Virus record (IMG/VR): IMGVR_UViG_3300020183_000162
Span: 1-43,093 of that record
DNA from: a virus
Reading direction: 5' to 3' (one strand)
Length of the DNA stretch: 43,093 nucleotides
The notes under the pieces are model-generated. The model worked only from the letters and a program-made list of their open reading frames with translations, was not told the DNA's origin and did not search any database. Shown one piece after another: positions 8,466 through 15,115 of the stretch; positions within the stretch are counted from its first letter, which is position 1, and each line of letters starts with the position of its first letter. The position numbers and the translations under genes are program-made.

Positions 8466-8536
8466 GCCGTTAAGGGGTTAGCGGTTGTGTTTCATTGGTT
8501 AAGCCCACGAGTAGGTCGCTCCGAAAGTGGGCTTTT
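8466..8536 (+). ncRNA. Candidate short untranslated RNA
   Basis: The stretch lies between a promoter-like TATCTTTG (8454) and a strong terminator (8501-8536), holds no plausible coding frame, and separates the plus and minus gene blocks. If the promoter is active, a roughly 70-nt RNA ending in the hairpin would result. The alternative is simply a 3-prime UTR for the lysis operon. Confidence 0.25.
8501..8536 (+). terminator. Terminator at the end of the plus-strand lysis block
   Basis: AAGCCCAC at 8501-8508 pairs with GTGGGCTT at 8527-8534, followed by more T. Read on the minus strand the stem is followed by AACC rather than T, so it mainly stops plus-strand transcription before the converging minus operon. 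Confidence 0.85.
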
Positions 8537-8579
8537 TCATATCACCCCTGCAAGGACAAAGCTGACCACATTGATACCA

Positions 8580-9464
8580 TTAATACATCTGCGTACAATG
8601 CGAGAAATCGGCCACAATCTCGCGTATATCGCTTCCATGTTCGTTGCATCTTCTGCCGAGTTTGAGCTTCATCCAATAACCGCCTAATGGCTTTGGTGGC
8701 CTTCCCTTTTCAACGTGAAATCCTCCGATACCCCCATCCCATTCCTCCTTGTAGGTGGCGGTGCGCAGTTGGTGGATGTCCTTCTGCGTGATGGTCTTTG
8801 TGATGCGGTCATAGCGATGCACCCGGTTGATATGGTGGTACAATTCGTGGACATGACCCATCCAAGTGCAATCGTATCCCTCCATCGCCATCATAAGCCT
8901 TGAGTCTTGAAGGACTCCCTTGGTGACAATTCCACCGCCCCCAAAACCGTGCGCGTAATGTGTTACGAAGGACAATGAACTCCTTGCCTTTCCCGACCCC
9001 CAACCGAGGCGAAACTCAATAACGCCCGTGTATCCACCGACTTGAACGTGCGAGCCGCATTCCCTGTTGATGACCGAACTGAATCGTTGCAGAAGGTCAA
9101 TCTCGTTGAACTTGATGATGCTCGTTTCGTGATTGCCATACCCTATCAGCAGAATGTTCTTTGCGTAGGGAGCGAACCATTCCACCGAGGTGTCAACGAT
9201 GGAATCAAAGTAGTACGGAGTGTTGTGTTCAGGGCGCACATCCCCCTTATTCCTGCGACCATCGGCACGGCCATTCATAACACAGTAGAAGTCTCCGTTG
9301 ATGATAATTCCTGCATTTCTGCGCAGGGCTTCATCCAAATGATTCTTGAGAAGTTCTCTATCGCAATGCGGATTATCCCAATGCAAGTCCGATATGAGCA
9401 AGAACTCAGTCTCGGATTCGCAGTCAATGACATGGACATTCTTGGAGATTCGGTCTGCTCTCAT
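8580..9464 (-). CDS. Calcineurin-like metallophosphoesterase
   Basis: The 294-residue protein carries the full set of metallophosphoesterase motifs: D-L-H at 26-28, NGDF at 56-59, GNHE at 110-113, H-Y-A-H-G at 169-173 and GHVH at 203-206. These bind two metal ions and hydrolyse phosphate esters. Phage members may act as DNA-end or cyclic-nucleotide phosphoesterases; the substrate cannot be told. It is the last gene of the minus operon. The ATG at 9464 is preceded by a TTAACCCTTAA stretch. Confidence 0.85.
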   Translation of the reverse strand: MRADRISKNVHVIDCESETEFLLISDLHWDNPHCDRELLKNHLDEALRRNAGIIINGDFYCVMNGRADGRRNKGDVRPEHNTPYYFDSIVDTSVEWFAPYAKNILLIGYGNHETSIIKFNEIDLLQRFSSVINRECGSHVQVGGYTGVIEFRLGWGSGKARSSLSFVTHYAHGFGGGGIVTKGVLQDSRLMMAMEGYDCTWMGHVHELYHHINRVHRYDRITKTITQKDIHQLRTATYKEEWDGGIGGFHVEKGRPPKPLGGYWMKLKLGRRCNEHGSDIREIVADFSHCTQMY

Positions 9465-9480
9465 GATTGTTTTTTAAGGG

Positions 9481-9696
9481 TTAAGTGAGAAGTGGATCAT
9501 TGTAAAGGTCATCTATTTCAATCTTGAAATCGGCCAAGGTTTCTTCCACCCTCTCCTGCATATCAGGTGCATCGTGGAAGGCGTGGTTTCGTAACTCTGC
9601 GAGAGCTAAGTACATAGAAGGAGCAAGAATTGCCTTCTTATAGTTCACCATATCCTCCTCATTCTCTGTATCAAACTCAATCGTTATCTTTGCCAT
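9481..9696 (-). CDS. Small conserved phage protein, function unknown
   Basis: The 71-residue acidic protein begins MAKITIEFDTENEEDMVNY, a strand-then-helix opening common to small phage proteins of unknown role, and is otherwise helical. It overlaps the 3-prime end of the ParB-like gene by 20 bases. A TATCTTTG on the minus strand (9743-9750), inside the upstream gene, could give it an additional promoter. Confidence 0.55.
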   Translation of the reverse strand: MAKITIEFDTENEEDMVNYKKAILAPSMYLALAELRNHAFHDAPDMQERVEETLADFKIEIDDLYNDPLLT

Positions 9697-10267
9697 TGTG
9701 ATGATTTAGGAGGTAAACTACCGCTTCTTCAAATGTTTCGCCCAAAGATAACAACGCATCTCTCACATATAGGAACTCTTTTTTGTTAAATCTTAGGATA
9801 ATCTTTTGAGCCTTAGCGTTATCCTTCCTTTCCTCCTCTTCTTCCAACTCTTTTTCAATCTCTTCGGGCAACTGCCAGACCTCAATACCGCAATCGGCAA
9901 GGAGTTGAGCATCCCATTCGTTAGCGAGAGCATCGTAATCGTACTCCCCAAAAGACGAGTTGTCTTTGAGGGCAATCGCTTTGAGTTTAGCGATGGGCGT
10001 GTCAATGTCAAGGACTTTGCAGGGAGCCTCCGAATAACCAAGCTCTTTCATCGCCCTGAACCGCATATTACCGCCTATGACCACGAAGGTGTCTCCGTGG
10101 GGATACACGATTAACTCACGCAGGTTAAGCATTTCAGGGTCATCCTGAATGCTTTTAACGAGGGATGCAAACCTATCGTCCTTGATGAGGCGTGGGTTCT
10201 TTGGTAAGCCTTCAATCTGCCCTCCGTTGATACGCAGTTGATATAGCTTGAGCTTTTGTGCGTTCAT
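9677..10267 (-). CDS. ParB/Srx-fold protein
   Basis: The N-terminal half of this 196-residue protein has ParB N-domain features: NPR at 24-26, then GGNMRFRAMKELG at 65-77, the site for CTP or nucleic-acid contacts in ParB-like proteins. The C-terminal half has a strongly acidic helix (KELEEEEERKD) and no clear HTH. Many phages carry such ParB-like proteins next to methylases or nucleases, where they may act as nucleases or DNA-modification adaptors rather than in partition. Its start is immediately adjacent to the stop of the next gene upstream (TAGATG). Confidence 0.75.
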   Translation of the reverse strand: MNAQKLKLYQLRINGGQIEGLPKNPRLIKDDRFASLVKSIQDDPEMLNLRELIVYPHGDTFVVIGGNMRFRAMKELGYSEAPCKVLDIDTPIAKLKAIALKDNSSFGEYDYDALANEWDAQLLADCGIEVWQLPEEIEKELEEEEERKDNAKAQKIILRFNKKEFLYVRDALLSLGETFEEAVVYLLNHHNGKDND

Positions 10268-10537
10268 CTATGGAAGGTCTATCTCCCCGAAGAACGGTCT
10301 TTTGTCCGTGCTTTTCGCTCCCTTGCAAGACCACAATGCCCTTGCAAACCAATTCGGTGAGTGCGTTTCCGACTTGATACCGTTGGATCGGGAGCAGTAG
10401 TTGTCTCCCCTCGGAGTGCCTGGGGAGATTGTATATCCTGATGCACCGAACTGAACGGTCTTGCCATCTTTGGTGGCGGTGTATTTCTTTCCTTTTGCGG
10501 ATGACTTGGTGATCATCCAACCTCTGAACTCTGGCAT
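10268..10537 (-). CDS. Hypothetical phage protein (89 aa)
   Basis: The product is basic at the N-terminus (SSAKGKKYTATKDGK) and ends in a Trp/Phe-rich tail (RPFFGEIDLP). I recognise no family function. It sits flush between the ParB-like gene and the 10543 gene in the same frame direction, with intervals of 0 and 5 bases, so it is clearly an operon member. The predicted short beta strands and Gly turns may form a small folded domain. Confidence 0.6.
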   Translation of the reverse strand: MPEFRGWMITKSSAKGKKYTATKDGKTVQFGASGYTISPGTPRGDNYCSRSNGIKSETHSPNWFARALWSCKGAKSTDKRPFFGEIDLP

Positions 10538-10542
10538 AGCGT

Positions 10543-11019
10543 TTATTTTAAGCGTAGAATGGTCATATCGTGCGGAGCGGGAGGAATGCCTCCGAAGTAT
10601 GCAGGGAGCGTGTAGGTAAGCAAAGGAATGCGAACCTTGAAGGTGGTGGACTGCGTGTTAATCCATACCGAAGCGTTGTTGCCTTGGTTGGAAATCAAAC
10701 ACACAATCTTCTGCTCCACCTGAACCGAGGACAAATACCGAATCTCCCTGCGTCCGTTGATGTATGCAGTTGCGTACATTTTAATGTACTGCCCTTCTTC
10801 GTGAGGCATCCACCCTATGCGTACCGAATTACGCTTGTGGTAGGGAAAGCCTGATATGCCCCACAGTTTGTTGATGCCATAACCTTCCATACCTGTGTTC
10901 TTGTAAAGGCACGATTCGGTAAATCTGTACTCTCTCTGCCAGACAGTTCCCACGGTGGGAAGCATTGGGTCATTCTCGGCCCAATTCTCACCTTGCTTGA
11001 TAAGGATTTTCTTGTTCAT
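10543..11019 (-). CDS. Conserved hypothetical protein (158 aa)
   Basis: This protein has alternating strands, with a segment NKLWGISGFPYHKRNSVRIGW that resembles uncharacterised proteins of Bacteroidota phages in which a His-Lys-x-S-V-R-x-G-W block is conserved. No enzyme motif is certain. It has its own -7-like element 4 bases upstream of the ATG (11024-11031) and starts after a 9-base gap from the nuclease gene. Confidence 0.6.
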   Translation of the reverse strand: MNKKILIKQGENWAENDPMLPTVGTVWQREYRFTESCLYKNTGMEGYGINKLWGISGFPYHKRNSVRIGWMPHEEGQYIKMYATAYINGRREIRYLSSVQVEQKIVCLISNQGNNASVWINTQSTTFKVRIPLLTYTLPAYFGGIPPAPHDMTILRLK

Positions 11020-11023
11020 AGAG

Positions 11024-11031
11024 CAAAGTTA
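11024..11031 (-). promoter_or_regulatory. -7 element on minus strand (TAACTTTG)
   Basis: On the minus strand TAACTTTG stands 4 bases before the ATG at 11019, just after the upstream nuclease gene. It repeats the arrangement seen before 1675. Confidence 0.45.
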
Positions 11032-11448
11032 CTTAGTTGTGGATAGATACGAGTCAATGATGGTCTTGGCTGTTTCAAAGGTATTGCAATGCGTGGCAAG
11101 GTAGCCTTTGGATAGCAACTTGTTAATCATCTCCCATTGCTCGGCATAGTGTTCAGTTGCAGGGGTGATGCCGTCTTTCTTGAAGAACGACACATTAGGT
11201 CGCTTGAGTTCAATGAACAAGCCGTGATAACCGTGCCTCGGCTCAAAGATGAGCAAGTCGGGGATGGCTCTTGACGAGCGGAGTTTGGCGGTCTTAACGG
11301 CAAGCCCCATCGGTAGGCGTATGCCCGACAAATCGGAAGTGAATATCAGGTCCGGGTATTGGATTCGGATATATTGGCAGATGTCCTTTTGGAGGTCGTA
11401 TTCGTATTGTGCGGGAACCTTTGGGTTTTGACATTTCTTTATAGGCAT
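11029..11448 (-). CDS. VRR-NUC-type PD-(D/E)XK nuclease
   Basis: The 139-residue protein shows a PD-(D/E)XK core: IPDLLIF with Asp64, and LFIELKRP with Glu80 and Lys82. This is the layout of VRR-NUC nucleases, which cut branched DNA such as Holliday junctions or flaps. The size is that of a single-domain phage VRR-NUC. In the replication operon it probably resolves recombination intermediates before packaging. Asp64-Glu80-Lys82 are all present, so it should be active. Confidence 0.8.
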   Translation of the reverse strand: MPIKKCQNPKVPAQYEYDLQKDICQYIRIQYPDLIFTSDLSGIRLPMGLAVKTAKLRSSRAIPDLLIFEPRHGYHGLFIELKRPNVSFFKKDGITPATEHYAEQWEMINKLLSKGYLATHCNTFETAKTIIDSYLSTTK

Positions 11449-11483
11449 TTTACATCGTCTTACTGTTCGGTTTTTCCGAAACG

Positions 11484-11693
11484 TTAGTAATCATCGCTTC
11501 GGGGATTGGTTAAGTGTTTTGGCTTGATGAAGAACGTGGTGAGCAGGATGACGATGAACATAACAAGAATCAACGCCATCGTAATCCATAACGGAGCAAA
11601 GCACCAACCCCACGATATAATCGCAGGGCTGATGAGCTTCACTATGCACAACAATCCGCTAAGAATCGTTGGCCATTTGAGTAGATCCACCAT
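11484..11693 (-). CDS. Small membrane protein (two helices)
   Basis: The 69-residue protein has two hydrophobic segments, about residues 8-28 and 33-56, and a short basic C-terminus (KPKHLTNPRSDDY). Its ATG overlaps the stop of the previous gene (TAATG). The function is unknown; small early membrane proteins in phages often affect superinfection or host physiology. Confidence 0.55.
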   Translation of the reverse strand: MVDLLKWPTILSGLLCIVKLISPAIISWGWCFAPLWITMALILVMFIVILLTTFFIKPKHLTNPRSDDY

Positions 11694-11968
11694 TAGAACG
11701 GTAAATCTTCTTTTTCTTCCTGAACAGGAGCAACCTTGGGCGTTGGCCTCCAGGTGTTCAACTCAGCGTTGTGAGTGCCGTACTTGTCGGCTTCACGCTT
11801 AGGCCAAGACGCGATACGGACATAGCCCTTTTCATCACGATGCTCTTGAAGGAATGCAACGAACTTGTCCACGTTGTAAGCGATTTCAATCAGCTCCTTG
11901 CCGTTGATGTCTTTCTTGTTAACGTAAATCCCGTTTGCGAAAACTTTTGGGGGGTTTGTGTTTGCCAT
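11693..11968 (-). CDS. Small protein with SSB-like acidic C-terminal tip
   Basis: The 91-residue protein has a beta-rich N-terminal body (KVFANGIYVNKKDINGKELIE...) and a linker rich in Pro/Val/Gln, then the acidic-hydrophobic tip EEKEDLPF. Such a tip is the classic interaction tail of bacterial SSB (D-D-x-P-F), which recruits replication and repair proteins. Together with its place among helicase, annealing and nuclease genes, this suggests a small single-strand DNA-binding protein or a mimic of the SSB tail. An OB fold cannot be proved by eye. Its start overlaps the 3-prime end of the 11919 gene by 50 bases. Confidence 0.6.
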   Translation of the reverse strand: MANTNPPKVFANGIYVNKKDINGKELIEIAYNVDKFVAFLQEHRDEKGYVRIASWPKREADKYGTHNAELNTWRPTPKVAPVQEEKEDLPF

Positions 11969-12305
11969 TTTCGTAGATTTTAATGACTTTTTTTCTTTGG
12001 CGGTATCCGATTTTTTCTACCCGTTTATACATCTGACGATACCAATCAGTTGATGAACGGTCATAATTCTTTGGATGCGAGTATGAATCGTATCCCTCCT
12101 GGTAAGCACGCATAAGCCCTTTGCTCTCTACATCACGCAGAGATTCAACTCTTTTGACCACGGCTCTCTTAACGAGGAGATCAGGTTGGTTGGATAGCCA
12201 ATCCAAAAATAGCTCTATTGGGGTTGAACGATATTTAGGTTTCTCCGGTTCAATCTTGTCCACGGTGTATTTGATGTCATTACCATTGCTCTTGCCTTCA
12301 CTCAT
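11919..12305 (-). CDS. Conserved hypothetical replication-region protein
   Basis: I chose the start at 12305 (MSEGKSNGND), which lies in an ATGAGTGA overlap with the end of the DnaA-like gene; an upstream TTG-type extension would overlap that gene by about 100 bases. The 128-residue protein has a charged helix pattern: TPIELFLDWLSNQPDLLVKRAV, then EGYDSYSHPKNYDRSSTDWYRQMY, and a very basic C-terminus. It resembles phage proteins of unknown role which share S-T-P-I-E and a later Y-x-x-G-Y. Confidence 0.6.
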   Translation of the reverse strand: MSEGKSNGNDIKYTVDKIEPEKPKYRSTPIELFLDWLSNQPDLLVKRAVVKRVESLRDVESKGLMRAYQEGYDSYSHPKNYDRSSTDWYRQMYKRVEKIGYRQRKKVIKIYENGKHKPPKSFRKRDLR

Positions 12306-12816
12306 TGTTGATTGCTTTAATCTTAATGATGGACGATTGAGTGCAACGCTTGTCTTTGATGATGGACTTAACTTGGTCTTGCAGAACGGTATTCGCTTCA
12401 TCGGTGGTGTCCCAGAACCCGTAAAACTCGTCCTTCATCCCTGAACATTTGACGTGCAGGCCGTATTTGGTCTTGAACTTGCGTGGAACGATGGTGACTT
12501 TGCCTTCAATGATGTCGGAGAGATTTTGTATGTCAAACTTCGTTCCTCTTGCGTTGGTCTTGATTTCTTTCTCCACCACATTGCAGGAATGGATGACGGT
12601 GGAATGGTCTTGCGAAAAGAACACCCTACCAATGGCAAGTTTGCTGACCTCGGTGTATTTGCGGATGAGGTAGCAAGATAGCTGACGAGCGTGAACGATG
12701 TCCCTGCTTCGCTTTTTGGTTGGCATTAACGCAGGGTCAAGCTCATAGTAATCGCAGACCGTGTTGATGATATTCTGCACGATGCCGTATTCCAATTTAC
12801 CTACTTTGTGTTTCAT
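12298..12816 (-). CDS. Stand-alone DnaA domain IV-like DNA-binding protein
   Basis: Residues about 10-80 match DnaA domain IV: R-S-R-D-I-V-H-A-R-Q-L at 36-46, a helix-turn-helix, and DHSTVIHS at 70-77, the equivalent of DnaA signature DHTTVIHA that recognises the DnaA box. The AAA+ domain of DnaA is absent, so it cannot melt DNA itself. The remaining 90 residues are unrecognised. It probably binds DnaA boxes, such as the perfect one at 22307-22315, to start phage replication or block host initiation. It overlaps the microprotein gene upstream by ATGA. Confidence 0.85.
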   Translation of the reverse strand: MKHKVGKLEYGIVQNIINTVCDYYELDPALMPTKKRSRDIVHARQLSCYLIRKYTEVSKLAIGRVFFSQDHSTVIHSCNVVEKEIKTNARGTKFDIQNLSDIIEGKVTIVPRKFKTKYGLHVKCSGMKDEFYGFWDTTDEANTVLQDQVKSIIKDKRCTQSSIIKIKAINNE

Positions 12817-12965
12817 TTCTCTTTATGGTTCTTTTTCGTTGTTTTTAGAACTGTAACGAGTTTGCCACAGTAAGGGCAGTATGGACCACCTTTGATGTCA
12901 AGCATTGCTTGTGTGGCATCGTGAGCGATTAAGCCGTGGTCTGGACACATTCCTGCGTATTTCAT
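12813..12965 (-). CDS. Zinc-finger microprotein (50 aa)
   Basis: ATG at 12963-12965 to TGA at 12813-12815 encodes 50 residues with a CPDH motif and, 24 residues on, CPYCG. These four ligands (Cys, His, Cys, Cys) suggest a small zinc ribbon; the C-terminus is basic (KTTKKNHKEK). Both ends overlap their neighbours by ATGA (methyltransferase stop, DnaA-like start), which is strong support that it is translated. It may bind nucleic acid or partner with a neighbour. Confidence 0.75.
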   Translation of the reverse strand: MKYAGMCPDHGLIAHDATQAMLDIKGGPYCPYCGKLVTVLKTTKKNHKEK

Positions 12966-15115
12966 AGTTCTTTCATTAACGATTCAATATACTCAATCCT
13001 CTGCCCAATCCACCTCATCACCGGCACGGCCATTGAGTTACCGCAGGCTTTGTACCTCGGCCCATCAGGGCATTGGTCGGCAGGTTTGTTTCGGTAGGGG
13101 ATTTTCGTCCAATCATCGGGAAACCCTTGCAACCTTTCGCATTCCTTTGGGGTCAGCCTTCGGATAGCCATTGTGTGCTTAACTGCGTGAGGCCCTTTGG
13201 CTACAAGCGATGACATTGTCTGCCCTTGCTCAATCCGTGGCTCATATTGAGCCTTCTCGCCTTGGTTGAATGCCGCTCGGTCAATGATGGTAGGCTCTAA
13301 CACCGCTCCGTAATGGTTCACATCCGAAGCCGAAGAGCCAATCGTCTGCGAGGTCTTGTTATTGATGGTTTGCTTGAAGCAGTCCACGGCAATGGGTTGA
13401 GCAATCTTAGGCCCGCTTGTATTTGTGCCACCAACAGCCTTTGTAATTGTAGCAGAGGTTTGACCATCAATCGTTTGATTGTAAACATCCACGGCAATCG
13501 GTTGAGCGATTTGTTGGTCTTGCGTAGCACCAATGGTAAATGCCTTCTCATCTTGCCCAAGATACCCCTTACCTGCTTTCTTACCGGGCGTACCGCCCTG
13601 CTCTCCTGTTTCCGTTTCAGAACCACCACGAACTTTGAATGCGTGTACTGGTTGAGCGACTGGCTGAATTACCTTCAAATCGCTTTCGGCTTGGGTTACG
13701 GTTGGACTTACTTGAGGATTTTCCGTTATGTAACAACCGCCATTTGGTCTGTCCTTACGAGTGCCATTAGCATCATTAAAGCAGATTTGAATCGGTTGAG
13801 CGATTAACGGTTCGTGTCCGTGCGTTTCTCTTCGCAATGTACCGCATATCCCGCTTTGGCTTACATTCATTACTGAGCCACCTTGGTCATCTAACATAAT
13901 GGGTTGAGCAATCGCAATGCCTCCTTGATTCTTGGATGGTTCGGGAGTAGTGGTGTCAATGGTCTTGCTTGTGTCCACCTCTCTGCAACCGCTATGCGGA
14001 TTATTGGACTTCATTGAGTTGGAGGACAACGAGTCAAAGGAGTAGGCAATGAGTTGAGCGATAACTTGAGGCTCTTTGTAATCATCTGCCAAAAGAGGGT
14101 TTGCAATGTTATTACCGATGTTTTGAGAATATTGCTTTGAGGCTAAGGCAATGGGTTGAGCAGTTGGTTGCCCAACAATCGGAGTATTACCACCACCCAT
14201 TCCATAATTTGCGCTAACCGTGCTACCAACATCGTGTGGGCCTGTAACCCTTGAATCTTGAGCGTGATTATCAAAGTATTGAGGCTCATAAACCATATTG
14301 TCTGCTTCGCTCCTGCCACTCGGCTTACCATAGCCCGTTTTCCATTTACTTGTAACGGTAGGGCTTACATTTCCTCCTGCACAACTGACATCTTTGATTT
14401 GAATATCAAGACCTCTACCGCTCTCAAGGTCATCGTTCCCAATGCCCTTGTAATCTCTTTGCCTTAGAGTCCCGATGGTTTCTCTTCCATCAGGGCTTGT
14501 TGTTCCAACGCATTTTTGAGCATCGTAGGGAGTTTCTTGCCTCTTCGTTCTGCTCGGTTTAGAATCCCTCTGCAAGCTTTCGGACTCAAATAAAACCGCT
14601 GCGGCAGGTCTCCAATCTCCAAGGTATCCGACAACAAACACTCTTCTGCGTCTTTGTGCGACTCCGAAGTGTTGAGCGTCAAGAACTCGGTAGGCGAACC
14701 CATACCCGAGTTCGCCCAACGCCCCGAGGAAGGTTCCAAAATCTTTTCCTCCGTTAGATGACAACACACCGGGGACATTTTCCCAGACAATCCATTTGGG
14801 TTTCTTTGCGTCAGCCAATGCGAGAAATGTGAGCATAAGGTTTCCTCGTGGGTCAGCAAGGCCACCTCTAAGTCCGGCAACGCTGAAGGATTGGCAGGGA
14901 GTTCCTCCGACCAAAAGGTCAATTGATTTTTCATTGAATGTAGGGTTTGAAGTTAGTTTGGTCATATCCCCAAGGTTAGGGACATCGGGAAAGCGGTGTT
15001 TCAACACCTCCGAAGGGAAGTGTTCAATCTCTGAATACCATTGAGCCTCCCATCCAAGGGAGTGCCAAGCGACCGAGGCCGCTTCTATGCCTGAACAAAC
15101 GGATCCGTATTTCAT
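12962..15115 (-). CDS. DNA cytosine-5 methyltransferase with long repeat-bearing insert
   Basis: The 717-residue protein has all C5-methyltransferase motifs: SGIEAAS (I) near the N-terminus, PCQSF with catalytic Cys74 (IV), ENV at 112-114 (VI), QRRRR at 154-158 (VIII), RRLTPKECERLQGFPD (IX) and KACGNSMAVPV (X) near the C-terminus. It should methylate C5 of cytosine in phage DNA, protecting it from restriction or regulating it. Between motifs VIII and IX lies an unusually long insert (about 180-640) with about eight copies of a short I-A-Q-P-I-A/V phrase. Similar inserts occur in other phage enzymes, where they may hold target recognition. A different-frame ORF overlaps residues 61-217. Confidence 0.95.
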   Translation of the reverse strand: MKYGSVCSGIEAASVAWHSLGWEAQWYSEIEHFPSEVLKHRFPDVPNLGDMTKLTSNPTFNEKSIDLLVGGTPCQSFSVAGLRGGLADPRGNLMLTFLALADAKKPKWIVWENVPGVLSSNGGKDFGTFLGALGELGYGFAYRVLDAQHFGVAQRRRRVFVVGYLGDWRPAAAVLFESESLQRDSKPSRTKRQETPYDAQKCVGTTSPDGRETIGTLRQRDYKGIGNDDLESGRGLDIQIKDVSCAGGNVSPTVTSKWKTGYGKPSGRSEADNMVYEPQYFDNHAQDSRVTGPHDVGSTVSANYGMGGGNTPIVGQPTAQPIALASKQYSQNIGNNIANPLLADDYKEPQVIAQLIAYSFDSLSSNSMKSNNPHSGCREVDTSKTIDTTTPEPSKNQGGIAIAQPIMLDDQGGSVMNVSQSGICGTLRRETHGHEPLIAQPIQICFNDANGTRKDRPNGGCYITENPQVSPTVTQAESDLKVIQPVAQPVHAFKVRGGSETETGEQGGTPGKKAGKGYLGQDEKAFTIGATQDQQIAQPIAVDVYNQTIDGQTSATITKAVGGTNTSGPKIAQPIAVDCFKQTINNKTSQTIGSSASDVNHYGAVLEPTIIDRAAFNQGEKAQYEPRIEQGQTMSSLVAKGPHAVKHTMAIRRLTPKECERLQGFPDDWTKIPYRNKPADQCPDGPRYKACGNSMAVPVMRWIGQRIEYIESLMKEL
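14464..14934 (-). CDS. Overlapping ORF inside the methyltransferase gene (156 aa, +1 frame)
   Basis: The ATG at 14934 begins a 156-residue frame entirely inside the methyltransferase gene, same strand, different phase. The text includes LTLNTSE, an acidic CLLSDTLEIGDLPQRFYLSPKAC segment and GILNRAERRGKKLP. From memory these phrases recur in stand-alone phage proteins found beside methylases (S-x-x-L-E-x-G-D-x-P-x-R-x-x-L-S-x-K-A-C, then RAERRGK-x-LP). It may be a real overlapping gene, or the source frame from which such proteins came. The counter-explanation is a shadow of the strongly conserved enzyme motifs. Confidence 0.4.
   Translation of the reverse strand: MKNQLTFWSEELPANPSALPDLEVALLTHEETLCSHFSHWLTQRNPNGLSGKMSPVCCHLTEEKILEPSSGRWANSGMGSPTEFLTLNTSESHKDAEECLLSDTLEIGDLPQRFYLSPKACRGILNRAERRGKKLPTMLKNALEQQALMEEKPSGL

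Noticed and set aside
8809-9003. 64-codon minus-strand frame inside the phosphoesterase
   Set aside because: Different frame on the same strand as a gene with complete motifs; no coding look.
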